From Methylococcaceae bacterium (GTDB lineage Bacteria > Pseudomonadota > Gammaproteobacteria > Methylococcales > Methylococcaceae): a stretch of 22,254 bases of DNA. Shown here one piece after another: positions 5,917-14,210 of the stretch (positions are counted from its first letter, which is position 1; every line of letters starts with the position of its first letter). The position numbers were made by a program, and so were the translations under genes. Under the pieces are notes generated by a model. It had not been told where the DNA came from and made no database searches. It saw only the letters and a program-made list of their open reading frames with translations. The DNA lies in the NCBI GenBank assembly GCA_005792805.1, contig SXQV01000069.1, forward strand, positions 1 through 22,254. Direction: 5' to 3'.

Positions 5917-7812
5917 ATGATTAATGCCCGTTCAGTCACCCTGCGACGCGGAACACGAGTTCTTTTCGAGGAGGCCTCCTTCACCCTGAACAAGGGCGAC
6001 CGGATAGGCATCACCGGGGCCAATGGAGCAGGGAAATCCAGCTTTTTCGAACTCATCATGGGGACGCTGCACCCGGACGCCGGGGACTTGACTCTGCCCC
6101 CCGGGCTGGAAATTGCCCATGTTGCCCAGGAAACGCCCGCCGTTGAGCGGACCGCTCTCGACTACGTCCTGGATGGCGATCGGGAATTGCGCACCATTCA
6201 GGCGGAAATTACCAAAGCAGAAGCGGCTGATGATGGATTCGCCCTTGCCCATCTGCACGACCAGCTCCAGCATGTGGGCGGTTATGAAGCCAACTCTCGC
6301 GCTGCCCGGTTATTGAATGGCCTTGGTTTTGCTCCGGGGCAGGAAAATCGTGGTGTGACCGAGTTTTCTGGTGGCTGGCGAGTGCGGCTGAATGTAGCGC
6401 AGGCGCTGATGTGCCGATCCGACGTGCTGTTGCTGGATGAGCCCACGAATCACCTTGATCTCGATGCAGTCATCTGGCTCCAGGACTGGCTGTCCAGTTA
6501 CCCAGGAACATTGCTCCTAGTGTCGCATGATCGTGATTTTCTGGACGACTTGGCGACTCACATCCTTCATATCGAGCACGGCAAGGTAACGCTGAACACC
6601 GGCAACTACAGCGCCTTTGAAACCCGGCGTGCCGAAATGCTCTCGCAACAGCAATCCTCGTTTCAGCGCCAGCAACGAGAGCTTCAGCGTATCCAGGGGT
6701 TTGTCGATCGCTTTCGGGCGCAGGCCACGAAAGCCAAACAGGTACAGAGCCGCCTCAAAGCGCTTGATCGCATGACCCTGATTGCCCAGGCGCAGGCCGA
6801 TTCTCCGCTGGAATTCAGCTTCAGCCCACCCGATAAGTCGCCATCGCCCCTGCTTAAACTGGATGAAGCGGCAGCGGGCTATGGCGAAAAACCCATCATT
6901 AGCGGGGTGGAGCTCACCATCAGTCCAGGTGACAGAATCGGTTTGCTCGGCCCCAATGGGGCGGGTAAGTCCACCCTGGTTAAATTGCTCGCTGGCGTGT
7001 TGCCGGTTTTGTCGGGTGAGCGAATTGCCGCACAGGATCTCCGTATTGGCTATTTTGCCCAGCACCAGCTGGAACAGCTGAACCCCGAGGAAAGTCCGCT
7101 TTGGCATTTGCAGCGGCTGGATGCCAAAGCGACCGAAAAGGAACTGCGCGGCTACCTGGGTGGCTTTGGGTTTCGCGGAGACCAGGCACTGGAATCCATC
7201 GCGCCTTTCTCTGGCGGCGAGAAATCCCGATTGGTCTTGGCCATGCTGATTTATCAGAAGCCAAACCTGTTGTTGCTGGACGAGCCAACCAATCACCTGG
7301 ATTTGCAGACTCGAGATGCCTTGAGCCTTGCGCTACAGGATTACGCCGGCGCCCTGGTTCTGGTTTCGCATGACCGCTATTTGTTACGGACCGTGGCCGA
7401 TGAGCTATGGCTGGTGGCAGATGGATCGTCCCAGCGTTTTGATGGCGACATGGAGGATTACCGGCGCTGGTTAAATGAGCACCGGACGGCACGGGCACGG
7501 TCCGTGAGTGAGCCGGTCGCCGTAGACAAAATGAAAAAACAGACGCCCCAGCGCACGGAAGTTGACCAGCGACGCCTGCTCAAACCCCTCAAGACCGCGA
7601 TGGAAAAGGCAGAGCTGGCAATGAATCAGTCGATCCTGGCCCGACAAAAGCTTGAGGAAAGGCTGGCTGATCCTGATTTGTATCAGGCGGAAGCCAAGGA
7701 TCGTCTGGAGACGCTGTTGCTGGAACGGACTCGCCTGGAGCAGTCCGTTGAGCAGTTCGAAAGTCGCTGGTTGGAGGCTGGCGAAGCACTCGAAGCGGCC
7801 TCTCTTGAATAA
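5917..7812 (+). CDS. yheS: ABC-F family ATPase YheS
   Basis: A soluble 631-residue protein with two ABC domains and no membrane segments. Domain 1 has GANGAGKSS (34-42), FSGGWRVRLN and LLLDEPTNHLDLDA. Domain 2 has GPNGAGKST (about 346), FSGGEKSRLV and LLLDEPTNHLDLQ. Between them is the P-site tRNA-interaction motif region, with helical Q/R-rich sequence such as QQQSSFQRQQRELQRIQ and RFRAQATKAKQVQSRLK. The C-terminus is a charged coiled coil (about 535-625). Length and sequence follow E. coli YheS rather than Uup or EttA. ABC-F proteins bind the ribosomal E site and tune translation, and YheS-type members are linked to relief of ribosome stalling. It probably shares a transcript with the membrane protein and usp gene downstream. 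Confidence 0.93.
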   Translation: MINARSVTLRRGTRVLFEEASFTLNKGDRIGITGANGAGKSSFFELIMGTLHPDAGDLTLPPGLEIAHVAQETPAVERTALDYVLDGDRELRTIQAEITKAEAADDGFALAHLHDQLQHVGGYEANSRAARLLNGLGFAPGQENRGVTEFSGGWRVRLNVAQALMCRSDVLLLDEPTNHLDLDAVIWLQDWLSSYPGTLLLVSHDRDFLDDLATHILHIEHGKVTLNTGNYSAFETRRAEMLSQQQSSFQRQQRELQRIQGFVDRFRAQATKAKQVQSRLKALDRMTLIAQAQADSPLEFSFSPPDKSPSPLLKLDEAAAGYGEKPIISGVELTISPGDRIGLLGPNGAGKSTLVKLLAGVLPVLSGERIAAQDLRIGYFAQHQLEQLNPEESPLWHLQRLDAKATEKELRGYLGGFGFRGDQALESIAPFSGGEKSRLVLAMLIYQKPNLLLLDEPTNHLDLQTRDALSLALQDYAGALVLVSHDRYLLRTVADELWLVADGSSQRFDGDMEDYRRWLNEHRTARARSVSEPVAVDKMKKQTPQRTEVDQRRLLKPLKTAMEKAELAMNQSILARQKLEERLADPDLYQAEAKDRLETLLLERTRLEQSVEQFESRWLEAGEALEAASLE

Positions 7813-7843
7813 TTGCGTTTAGCGCAAGGTTTCCTGGCCTCCC

Positions 7844-8350
7844 ATGCCTCTCATCAAGCTTCTTCTCGACCTCTGCCTGTTCCGCAGGGGGCCGCAGGAT
7901 ATTCCCCTATCCCGCTTTCTGCTTGTTCTCACGCTGGCTTTCAGTTTGCTGGCTTCGATACTGCTCAGCTGGCTTGAAGTCGGGTTTTTCCAGGCTATCC
8001 TGCAATCGGTTGGCGCGACTCTGCTGCTTGCCGGTTTCTTGTTTGTCATGCTGAGGCTCGCCAACAAGGTCGCGAGATTTCCCCAGACGGTCATCGCGGC
8101 CCTGGCGGCTGATGGGTTGGTCACGGTCGTGGCGATCCCCCTGGTTTTGATCAGCCTCAGCTTTCCCGAATGGCAGGCCACTGTCTCACTCTTGTTAATG
8201 GCCATGATGCTGTGGGAGTTGGCCGTGCTGGGATATATCATCCAGCAAGCCATGGGTTTTCCACGTTATGGCATAGGCTTGGGTCTGGCGTTCGTTTACA
8301 CGGTCCTTAGCATGAGGATTATGATGGAGCTGTTTTCCCCCTTAAGCTGA
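7844..8350 (+). CDS. Uncharacterised inner-membrane protein (five predicted helices)
   Basis: I do not recognise this 168-residue family with certainty. It is strongly hydrophobic, with probable membrane helices at about 24-44, 49-71, 83-105, 112-135 and 142-163. A basic N-terminal segment (LFRRGPQD) is likely cytosolic. No catalytic or metal-binding motif is visible. It starts 31 nt after yheS and ends 12 nt before the universal stress protein gene, so the three genes are probably co-transcribed. A small hairpin (TTGCG/CGCAA, 7813-7827) lies in the gap after yheS. The fold recalls small Yip1-type membrane proteins, but that is only a guess. Confidence 0.75.
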   Translation: MPLIKLLLDLCLFRRGPQDIPLSRFLLVLTLAFSLLASILLSWLEVGFFQAILQSVGATLLLAGFLFVMLRLANKVARFPQTVIAALAADGLVTVVAIPLVLISLSFPEWQATVSLLLMAMMLWELAVLGYIIQQAMGFPRYGIGLGLAFVYTVLSMRIMMELFSPLS

Positions 8351-8362
8351 CAGGAGGTACCG

Positions 8363-8803
8363 ATGGCATACAAAAAAATGTTGGTCGCTTACGATTTTTC
8401 GGACAGCGGCGAGAAAGCCCTGCAAAAGGCGAATGAGCTGGCTGGTCATGATAAGGCTAAGCTCCATATTCTCCATGTCGTGGAATATCTTCCCCCGGTG
8501 GATACTTCCTTTGGTGCGGTTTCTCCTTTTGAGGTTGATCTGACGGATCAGCTGGTGGAGTCTGCCAAGTCGCGGTTGGCCTCGGTGGCTGAAAAGCTGG
8601 GCATTCCTAAGGAACAGCGGTGGGTCGAGCTCGGCAGTCCCAAGCTCGAAATTGTTCGCGTTGCGGAGGAGGTTGGAGTTGATCTGATCGTCGTCGGCAC
8701 CCATGGTCGGCATGGGTTTGGTCTGTTACTAGGCTCCACCGCATCCAGCGTAGTAAATCACGCGCTGTGCGACGTACTCTCCGTAAGAGGGAAGGACGAG
8801 TAG
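8363..8803 (+). CDS. Universal stress protein, UspA family, ATP-binding type
   Basis: A single Usp domain of 146 residues. The N-terminal strand KKMLVAYDFSDSGEKAL and the nucleotide motif GTHGRHGFG (112-120) followed by GSTASSV (124-130) match the G-2x-G-9x-G-S/T pattern of ATP-binding Usp proteins. These small cytosolic proteins help survival under starvation or respiratory and other stress; the partner here is unknown. The ribosome-binding site is very strong (CAGGAGG, 5 nt before ATG), which suggests high expression. It follows the membrane protein gene by 12 nt and is convergent with ntrX. Confidence 0.92.
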   Translation: MAYKKMLVAYDFSDSGEKALQKANELAGHDKAKLHILHVVEYLPPVDTSFGAVSPFEVDLTDQLVESAKSRLASVAEKLGIPKEQRWVELGSPKLEIVRVAEEVGVDLIVVGTHGRHGFGLLLGSTASSVVNHALCDVLSVRGKDE

Positions 8804-8843
8804 TGTTCGGTGCCCTCGTTCCTGTTTTGTCTTGTCCAGGACG

Positions 8844-10220
8844 TCACCGTTTTTCGCGGAACCGGATGCCGAGCGAATTCAGTTTGCGATAAAGGTGCGT
8901 GCGTTCCAGGCCGATAGCGGCGGACAGGCGGGCGACGCTGCCGGCGTACTTGTCCAGATGGTATTCCAGATAAGCCTTTTCGAAGCGCTCCCGCGCTTCC
9001 TTCAATGGTAAATTGTAGAAGTCGGGTTGATGCTGGAGCGCTGTCGATGATGAATTCACCACGTGTTCCCCGACCGAGGCTTTGACCTCTTCCAGTTCAA
9101 CCTCCTCGCCGGTGCCAAGAATGAGCAGGCGTTGCACCAGATTTTTCAGCTCACGAATGTTTCCATGCCAAGGATAATTCCTGAGGAAATTTTGCACGGC
9201 GACGGGGAAGCGCCGGAATGGCAGCTTCTCGCGACTGACAAAATAATCGACATAGAATTTGAGCAAGTCAGGAATATCTTCACTGTGTTCCTTCAATGAG
9301 GGAACTTTCAGTGCGACCACATTGAGCAGGTAGTAAAGCTCGGGACGGAATCGGCCCGCTCTGACTTCCTCTTCCAGTGATTTGCGGGTGGAGGCAATCA
9401 CCCGGACATCGACGTGCAGCAGTTCGCTGCCGCCGACACGGGAGAAGGAATTGGACTCCAATGCGCTCATCAGCCTGACTTGTGTTTCGGGCTCCATGTG
9501 AGCGACTTCATCCAGAAACAACGTCCCGCCATGCGCCTGTTCCAGCAACCCATGCTGGATTTGGCCGCCATCGACCCGCCCAAAAAATTCGACGGCGGAA
9601 TGGCTGCTGGCAATTGTGCCAACCCCCACATCCACGAACGGCCCGTCCCGGCGCGGGCTATTGGCGTGGAGATAACGGGCCAGGGTTTCCTTGCCGGAAC
9701 CGGGTTCGCCCAGCAGTAACACCCGGGCATCATGTTGCGCCAGGCGTTTGACCTGGTCGCGCAATTTCTCCATGACGAGGCTTTTGCCAATCGGTTCCAC
9801 AGGTACGTCCATGCGACGTTTCAGCCCGATGTTTTCCCTCCGCAACTGGGCCGTCTCCATGGCGCGCTCGACGGTGACCAGCAATTTGGCCATCGACAGC
9901 GGCTTTTCCAGGAAGTCGTAGGCACCCAGCCGGGTTGCCTCTACCGCCGTCTCCACGGTGGCATGCCCGGACATCATGATTACGGGGCATAGGCCGTCTT
10001 CTTTCAGCCAGTCCTTCAACAGGCTGATGCCGTCCTCATCCGGCATCCAGATGTCCAGCAAGATCAGGTCGGGATTGTGTTCCAGCCGCTGGCGTCGAGC
10101 AGCCCCGGCATTTTCCGCGCCCTCCACGCCGTAACCCTCGTCTTCCAAAATGTCTTGTAGGAGCTGACGGATATCGGGTTCGTCATCCACCACCAGGATG
10201 GTTTTCTTCGGCATGTTCAT
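8844..10220 (-). CDS. ntrX: NtrX-type response regulator lacking the sigma-54 GAFTGA motif
   Basis: 458 residues in NtrC-family order. The receiver domain (about 5-120) has acidic residues DDE (12-14) and phosphoacceptor Asp56 (LLDIWMP), plus Lys106 (EKP). The AAA+ domain (about 145-370) has Walker A GEPGSGKE (171-178) and Walker B GGTLFLDE (231-238). A Fis-type helix-turn-helix covers about 420-455 (GSVARLSAAIGLERTHLYRKL). Where activators carry the GAFTGA sigma-54 contact loop, this protein has FFGRVDGGQIQHGLLEQ (212-228), so the motif is absent. The second candidate Arg finger (YYR in relatives) is Leu298. It is therefore unlikely to activate sigma-54 RNA polymerase in the classical way. 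Its start overlaps the ntrY stop by 4 nt, so the pair is translationally coupled. Confidence 0.93.
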   Translation of the reverse strand: MNMPKKTILVVDDEPDIRQLLQDILEDEGYGVEGAENAGAARRQRLEHNPDLILLDIWMPDEDGISLLKDWLKEDGLCPVIMMSGHATVETAVEATRLGAYDFLEKPLSMAKLLVTVERAMETAQLRRENIGLKRRMDVPVEPIGKSLVMEKLRDQVKRLAQHDARVLLLGEPGSGKETLARYLHANSPRRDGPFVDVGVGTIASSHSAVEFFGRVDGGQIQHGLLEQAHGGTLFLDEVAHMEPETQVRLMSALESNSFSRVGGSELLHVDVRVIASTRKSLEEEVRAGRFRPELYYLLNVVALKVPSLKEHSEDIPDLLKFYVDYFVSREKLPFRRFPVAVQNFLRNYPWHGNIRELKNLVQRLLILGTGEEVELEEVKASVGEHVVNSSSTALQHQPDFYNLPLKEARERFEKAYLEYHLDKYAGSVARLSAAIGLERTHLYRKLNSLGIRFREKR

Positions 10221-12385
10221 CTTTCGCTCGTGAAGGTGTCTGGCGCCAAGGGGAGTTGGAGAATGAAGCTGGCGCCATCGCGGTACCCGGGGTCCAGTTT
10301 GATGCTCCCACCCAGTTCTTCGATGATGCGCCTGACGATGGCCAGGCCGAGCCCGGTGCCCTTGGTCTTGCTGGTTACATAAGGTTCGAAAATCCGATCA
10401 GCCTGATCGGCTGGGATGCCGGGCCCATTGTCGCTCAGGCGGAGCTCAATGCTGGACGGGTCGGTGGCGTCATGGAGTCGGGTGCTGATCGACATTCTAC
10501 CCGATTGACCGCTGGGCATTGCCTCCTGTGCATTCTTGATCAGATTATGGACAACCTGTCTGAGCTTGACGGGATCGGCTTGTGCCCTTGGTAATTGAGG
10601 TGATAGGGATAAATCGAATTCCATGCCGGACGGGGGAGGGTAGAGCGCCACGACTTCCTCAATGAGCGTATTTAGTGCTACCGGCCGGGTTTGTGTGATG
10701 GTGGGTTTGGCGTATTCCCCAAATGCATTGACCATGCTTTTCATCGCCTCCACCTGCTGAACAATGGTGCGGGTCGACTTTTCCAGCACTTCCAACTCCT
10801 GACCTTGCAGAGTTTTGGCCAGTTTGTGGCGGAGGCGCTCGGCCGATAATTGGATGGGCGTTAGGGGATTCTTTATCTCGTGGGCCAGCCGTCTTGCCAC
10901 TTCACTCCAGGCTGTACTGCGTTGGGCTTGAATGAGGGTGGTGACATCATCGATGACCAGCACCGCCCCGATCCGTTCATCGCCGGTCCCGAACAGCGGT
11001 GTTCCCCGGCAGAAGAGTTCCTGTCTGCCAGCCAGTCCCTGAAAGGTGACTTCCTCCTGCCAATGCTTCGCTGGGCCCATCATATGGGACTCCAGTTTAT
11101 CCATGAGTTCGGCCAGATGAGGGTAGGCCCCTGTAAGGACGGCCAGAGGCCATCCAACGTATTGCTGGAAGTTTGCGTGGAGAATTTTGTCAGCAGCCTC
11201 ATTGGCGGTGAGGACATTCAGTCCCGGATCAAGGCTCAAAACAGCGGAGGAGAGGTTGGTTAGCACCGTTTCCAGATAGGCATGCTGTCGTTCCACTTCC
11301 AGCTTCGAGCGATGTGCCTCGTCTCTTGCCTGGGCAATTTTGCCGGTCATGGTGTTGAATGACTGCACCAGAAAAGCGAGCTCGCCTCGATCTTTAACCG
11401 GCAACCGTTTCTCATAATCCCCTTCGGCGATCGCGCGGGTGCCAATGGCGAGCAGCCGCACAGGTTCGATGATGCGGCGGATACTGAGGAATGCAGCCCA
11501 GATGGCCGCAAGCAGACTCAGCAGAAGTACCAGGGACAGGGTCAGGATGAAGGTCGTCTTCAGCGACTTTCTCAGAAAGGTGAGTTCCTTGTAATGCAGA
11601 TACGCTGATTCGACGGTGTCGGCCAACGCGGCCAGTCGCTGGGGAATCGGGTAGATGGCTTGAAGGAAGATGGCGTCATCACTAATGATCGATACCACGG
11701 CGCGAACCTGCATGCTGCCATGTTCGGTGGTCTCCAGCCCGACATAAGGTTTGCCCTGTCTGACCTGAACCATGATGCCGATTTCCGGCAGATCGGGGGC
11801 GATGGATTCCGTGCTCGTTCCGTTAAAAGCGATGATTTGTCCTTGCCGGGTGAACAGGGTCATTTCGGCGTCCTCGGCTTCATTGAGTTCGCCCAGACGG
11901 ACGGTCAGCAGGGAGACGGGCGAAGTGCCCAGCTGCTCTGCCGTGTGTTCGGTTTGCTTCAGCAGGTTTCGCATACGCTCATCCAGCGCCGTCTGTCCTA
12001 ATTGCAAGGCATCCTCCATGGCTTGATCGATTTTCACATCGAACCAGCTGTCGATGCTGCGATCCAGAAACTGCATGGAGTAGTAAAAGACAATGGACGC
12101 GGGTGCCAGCGTCAGCAGGCTGAACAGGAAGATCATGCGTGCGGTCAGATTAGAGCCCGCCGCATTTTTCCGGAGCTGCCTGACCAGCCAATAAATGTTG
12201 ATGCCTACCAATCCCATCAGCAGCAGGGATGCCAGCGCATTGATCAGTACCAGCCCCGAGTACATTTCGCCCAGCCGGGAGGCGTCCTGCGTGGCCGAAC
12301 TCATCAGGTGCAAAGAGCCGACGATCGCCAGGAAAAGGGCGACGATAGACACGGTAAGTGGGGGTTTTAGAGTGTTAAACGCCAT
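10217..12385 (-). CDS. ntrY: NtrY-type membrane sensor histidine kinase
   Basis: 722 residues. Three N-terminal membrane helices lie at about 9-28, 44-67 and 83-105. A region of about 170 residues, probably periplasmic, follows, then a fourth helix at about 277-300. A HAMP domain (RIIEPVRLLAIGTRAIAEGDY) and a PAS domain come next. The HisKA motif is HEIKNPLTPIQ, with phosphoacceptor His502. The HATPase domain has NLIKNAQEAM (N-box), SDNGPGIP (G1) and TKGTGLGLAI (G2). NtrY senses nitrogen or redox-related signals in studied bacteria and phosphorylates NtrX. The signal here is unknown. The gene starts inside the DUF4390 coding region (19-nt overlap) and overlaps ntrX by 4 nt. Confidence 0.93.
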   Translation of the reverse strand: MAFNTLKPPLTVSIVALFLAIVGSLHLMSSATQDASRLGEMYSGLVLINALASLLLMGLVGINIYWLVRQLRKNAAGSNLTARMIFLFSLLTLAPASIVFYYSMQFLDRSIDSWFDVKIDQAMEDALQLGQTALDERMRNLLKQTEHTAEQLGTSPVSLLTVRLGELNEAEDAEMTLFTRQGQIIAFNGTSTESIAPDLPEIGIMVQVRQGKPYVGLETTEHGSMQVRAVVSIISDDAIFLQAIYPIPQRLAALADTVESAYLHYKELTFLRKSLKTTFILTLSLVLLLSLLAAIWAAFLSIRRIIEPVRLLAIGTRAIAEGDYEKRLPVKDRGELAFLVQSFNTMTGKIAQARDEAHRSKLEVERQHAYLETVLTNLSSAVLSLDPGLNVLTANEAADKILHANFQQYVGWPLAVLTGAYPHLAELMDKLESHMMGPAKHWQEEVTFQGLAGRQELFCRGTPLFGTGDERIGAVLVIDDVTTLIQAQRSTAWSEVARRLAHEIKNPLTPIQLSAERLRHKLAKTLQGQELEVLEKSTRTIVQQVEAMKSMVNAFGEYAKPTITQTRPVALNTLIEEVVALYPPPSGMEFDLSLSPQLPRAQADPVKLRQVVHNLIKNAQEAMPSGQSGRMSISTRLHDATDPSSIELRLSDNGPGIPADQADRIFEPYVTSKTKGTGLGLAIVRRIIEELGGSIKLDPGYRDGASFILQLPLAPDTFTSER

Positions 12386-12915
12386 TCGAGTGCGGGATGG
12401 GAGAGGTGCCAGTTCGGGTCAACGTAAGCTTCAGCCCGAAGCGGAAGTGGCAGGGATTCGATGTCCAGCGTCATTTCAAGACGGGCAAGATAGGTTTGAT
12501 GACTCTCCAGTGACCCCGTATGGTGGATCTGCCACCCGCGAATCCGGGTGAGGGTATCGGTCACGGCCGAAAAACTGACGAAACTTTGCACTACCCCGCT
12601 GTCCATGTCCGCGATCTGGAACGATTTGGCCAGGGGATGGTAGCGCAGCTGGATGGTGCGCCGCTCGGTAATCACGGTTTCGTCAAACCAGTAGGGTTGC
12701 GCCCGGCGAATGGTCAGCTCCAGCAGGAGTGTCAGCGGGATGCCGTGTTCCAGCGCGTCAATCGCGGCAGGAGTGAAACGGTAATCCACATCGGCGTTCA
12801 ATACGGTCTGGTCGTCCCGCCGGGATAGGCTGGCCTCGCGAATGAAGATGCCGTACTCCTCGGCGGAGGCCGTGGCGGTCAGAAAAAAGAGCAAGGCGAT
12901 CACTTTGCGCTTCAA
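12367..12915 (-). CDS. DUF4390-domain exported protein
   Basis: A 182-residue protein with a signal peptide (residues 1-18, MKRKVIALLFFLTATASA, cleavage after ASA). It is followed by a beta-rich domain matching DUF4390, with features such as YGIFIREASLSRRDD, LELTIRRAQPYWFDE, RTIQLRYHPLAKSFQ and a terminal PALEWRLTL. Its function is not established. DUF4390 genes commonly sit directly before ntrY in gammaproteobacteria, so a role in signal input to NtrY is plausible, but that is inference. The start overlaps rsmB by 4 nt and the 3' end overlaps ntrY by 19 nt. Confidence 0.88.
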   Translation of the reverse strand: MKRKVIALLFFLTATASAEEYGIFIREASLSRRDDQTVLNADVDYRFTPAAIDALEHGIPLTLLLELTIRRAQPYWFDETVITERRTIQLRYHPLAKSFQIADMDSGVVQSFVSFSAVTDTLTRIRGWQIHHTGSLESHQTYLARLEMTLDIESLPLPLRAEAYVDPNWHLSHPALEWRLTL

Positions 12916-14210
12916 GCATCTGCCCCGATTTTTTCAAGGCGTGCATAGTAGAAGCCATCCATATTGGCCATACCGGTCAGTATCTGTCGGCCATGTGAAA
13001 CCGCTATCCCCCAGTCGGTATCGAGGGGAATTTCCCGGGCATCGCCATGGTCGCGGAGGAAACGGGCAATGGTTTCTTCATTCTCCGCACGCAGCACTGA
13101 ACAGGTGGCATAAAGCAGTTGCCCTCCTTCCGCGAGCATTGACCAGGCTGATTTCAGAATGAGCTGCTGTGTTTGGCTGAGCTCTTGAATATCAGAGGGT
13201 TTGCGCAGCACCTTGATGTCGGGGTGGCGCCGGATTGCGCCGGTGGCAGAGCAGGGCGCATCCACGAGAATGCGGTCATAGGGCCGCTGATCCCACCATT
13301 CGGAGGGCTGGATGGCATCCGCCGCCAGTAACGTGGCGGCAAGCCCAATGCGGTCGAGGTTTTCCTGTACCCGGATCAACCGCTCGCCGGAGATGTCTAC
13401 GGCCACCAGTTCGCTGATGTCCGGACAGCGTTCGAGGATGTGCGCCGTCTTGCCTCCTGGCGCTGCACATAAATCCAGCACACGCTGACCCTGTTCCAGA
13501 TTGAGAAGCCCTGCAGCGAGCTGTGCGGCGGCATCCTGAACGGATACATCGCCTGTCGAAAAACCGGGAATGGCCTCCACCGGAAGGGGATTCTCCAGGG
13601 TGATCGCACTATCACAAGCCACCGAGGCCGTGGCGGCAATCTTCTGCGCTTCCAGCCGGGCCAGATACGCTTCCCGGGAATGCTTGAGCCGATTCACCCG
13701 CAGGGTCAGTGGGGGCGGTTCATTGTTCTGGTGCATTAGCGCCAGGGCATCGGCCGACCAGTCTTTTTCCAATCGTTCATAGAGCCAGACGGGATGAGCA
13801 TGGGCGCTGGGGCCGTGCTCAATGACCTGCTTATCCAATGATTCCCGTTCCCGCTGATAGGTTCTGAGGACACCGTTAAGCAGCGGTTTTGCCCAGGTTC
13901 TGGTTCCTGCTGCGGCAACGGTTTCTCCTACGGCCGCATGGGGTTTAACCCGCATGAACTGGAGCTGATAAAGCCCGAGCAGGGCCAGCACACGTACCCG
14001 TTCGTCCTTGATCGGTTTGCGGGTCAATAGACTCAAGAGCCGATCCAGTCGCCAGTACCAGCGCATCACGCCGTAGCAGAGGGCCTGCACGAAGGCCCGG
14101 TCGCTGGATTCGGGGAGGTTAGTGAGTGCCGGCTCCATGGCCGCAGTCAGCGATTTGCCGTCCTGGAGGGTTTGAACCAGGATATCCGCAGCGAGCGAGC
14201 GGGTATTCAA
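12912..14210 (-). CDS. rsmB: 16S rRNA (cytosine-967-C5)-methyltransferase RsmB
   Basis: 432 residues, the usual length. An N-terminal NusB-like RNA-binding domain covers about 1-140. The SAM-dependent methyltransferase domain contains motif I DLCAAPGGKT (about 243-252), DAPCSATGAIRRHPD with the release Cys (about 320), and LLYATCSVL with the nucleophilic Cys (about 369). It methylates C967 in the 30S subunit using S-adenosylmethionine. The adjacent fmt gene matches the conserved def-fmt-rsmB order. It overlaps both fmt and DUF4390 by 4 nt, so it is translationally coupled on both sides. Confidence 0.95.
   Translation of the reverse strand: MNTRSLAADILVQTLQDGKSLTAAMEPALTNLPESSDRAFVQALCYGVMRWYWRLDRLLSLLTRKPIKDERVRVLALLGLYQLQFMRVKPHAAVGETVAAAGTRTWAKPLLNGVLRTYQRERESLDKQVIEHGPSAHAHPVWLYERLEKDWSADALALMHQNNEPPPLTLRVNRLKHSREAYLARLEAQKIAATASVACDSAITLENPLPVEAIPGFSTGDVSVQDAAAQLAAGLLNLEQGQRVLDLCAAPGGKTAHILERCPDISELVAVDISGERLIRVQENLDRIGLAATLLAADAIQPSEWWDQRPYDRILVDAPCSATGAIRRHPDIKVLRKPSDIQELSQTQQLILKSAWSMLAEGGQLLYATCSVLRAENEETIARFLRDHGDAREIPLDTDWGIAVSHGRQILTGMANMDGFYYARLEKIGADA

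Noticed and set aside
6517..7296. 259-codon minus-strand frame
   Set aside because: Antisense to yheS, whose two ABC domains are unambiguous; the translation has no domain features.
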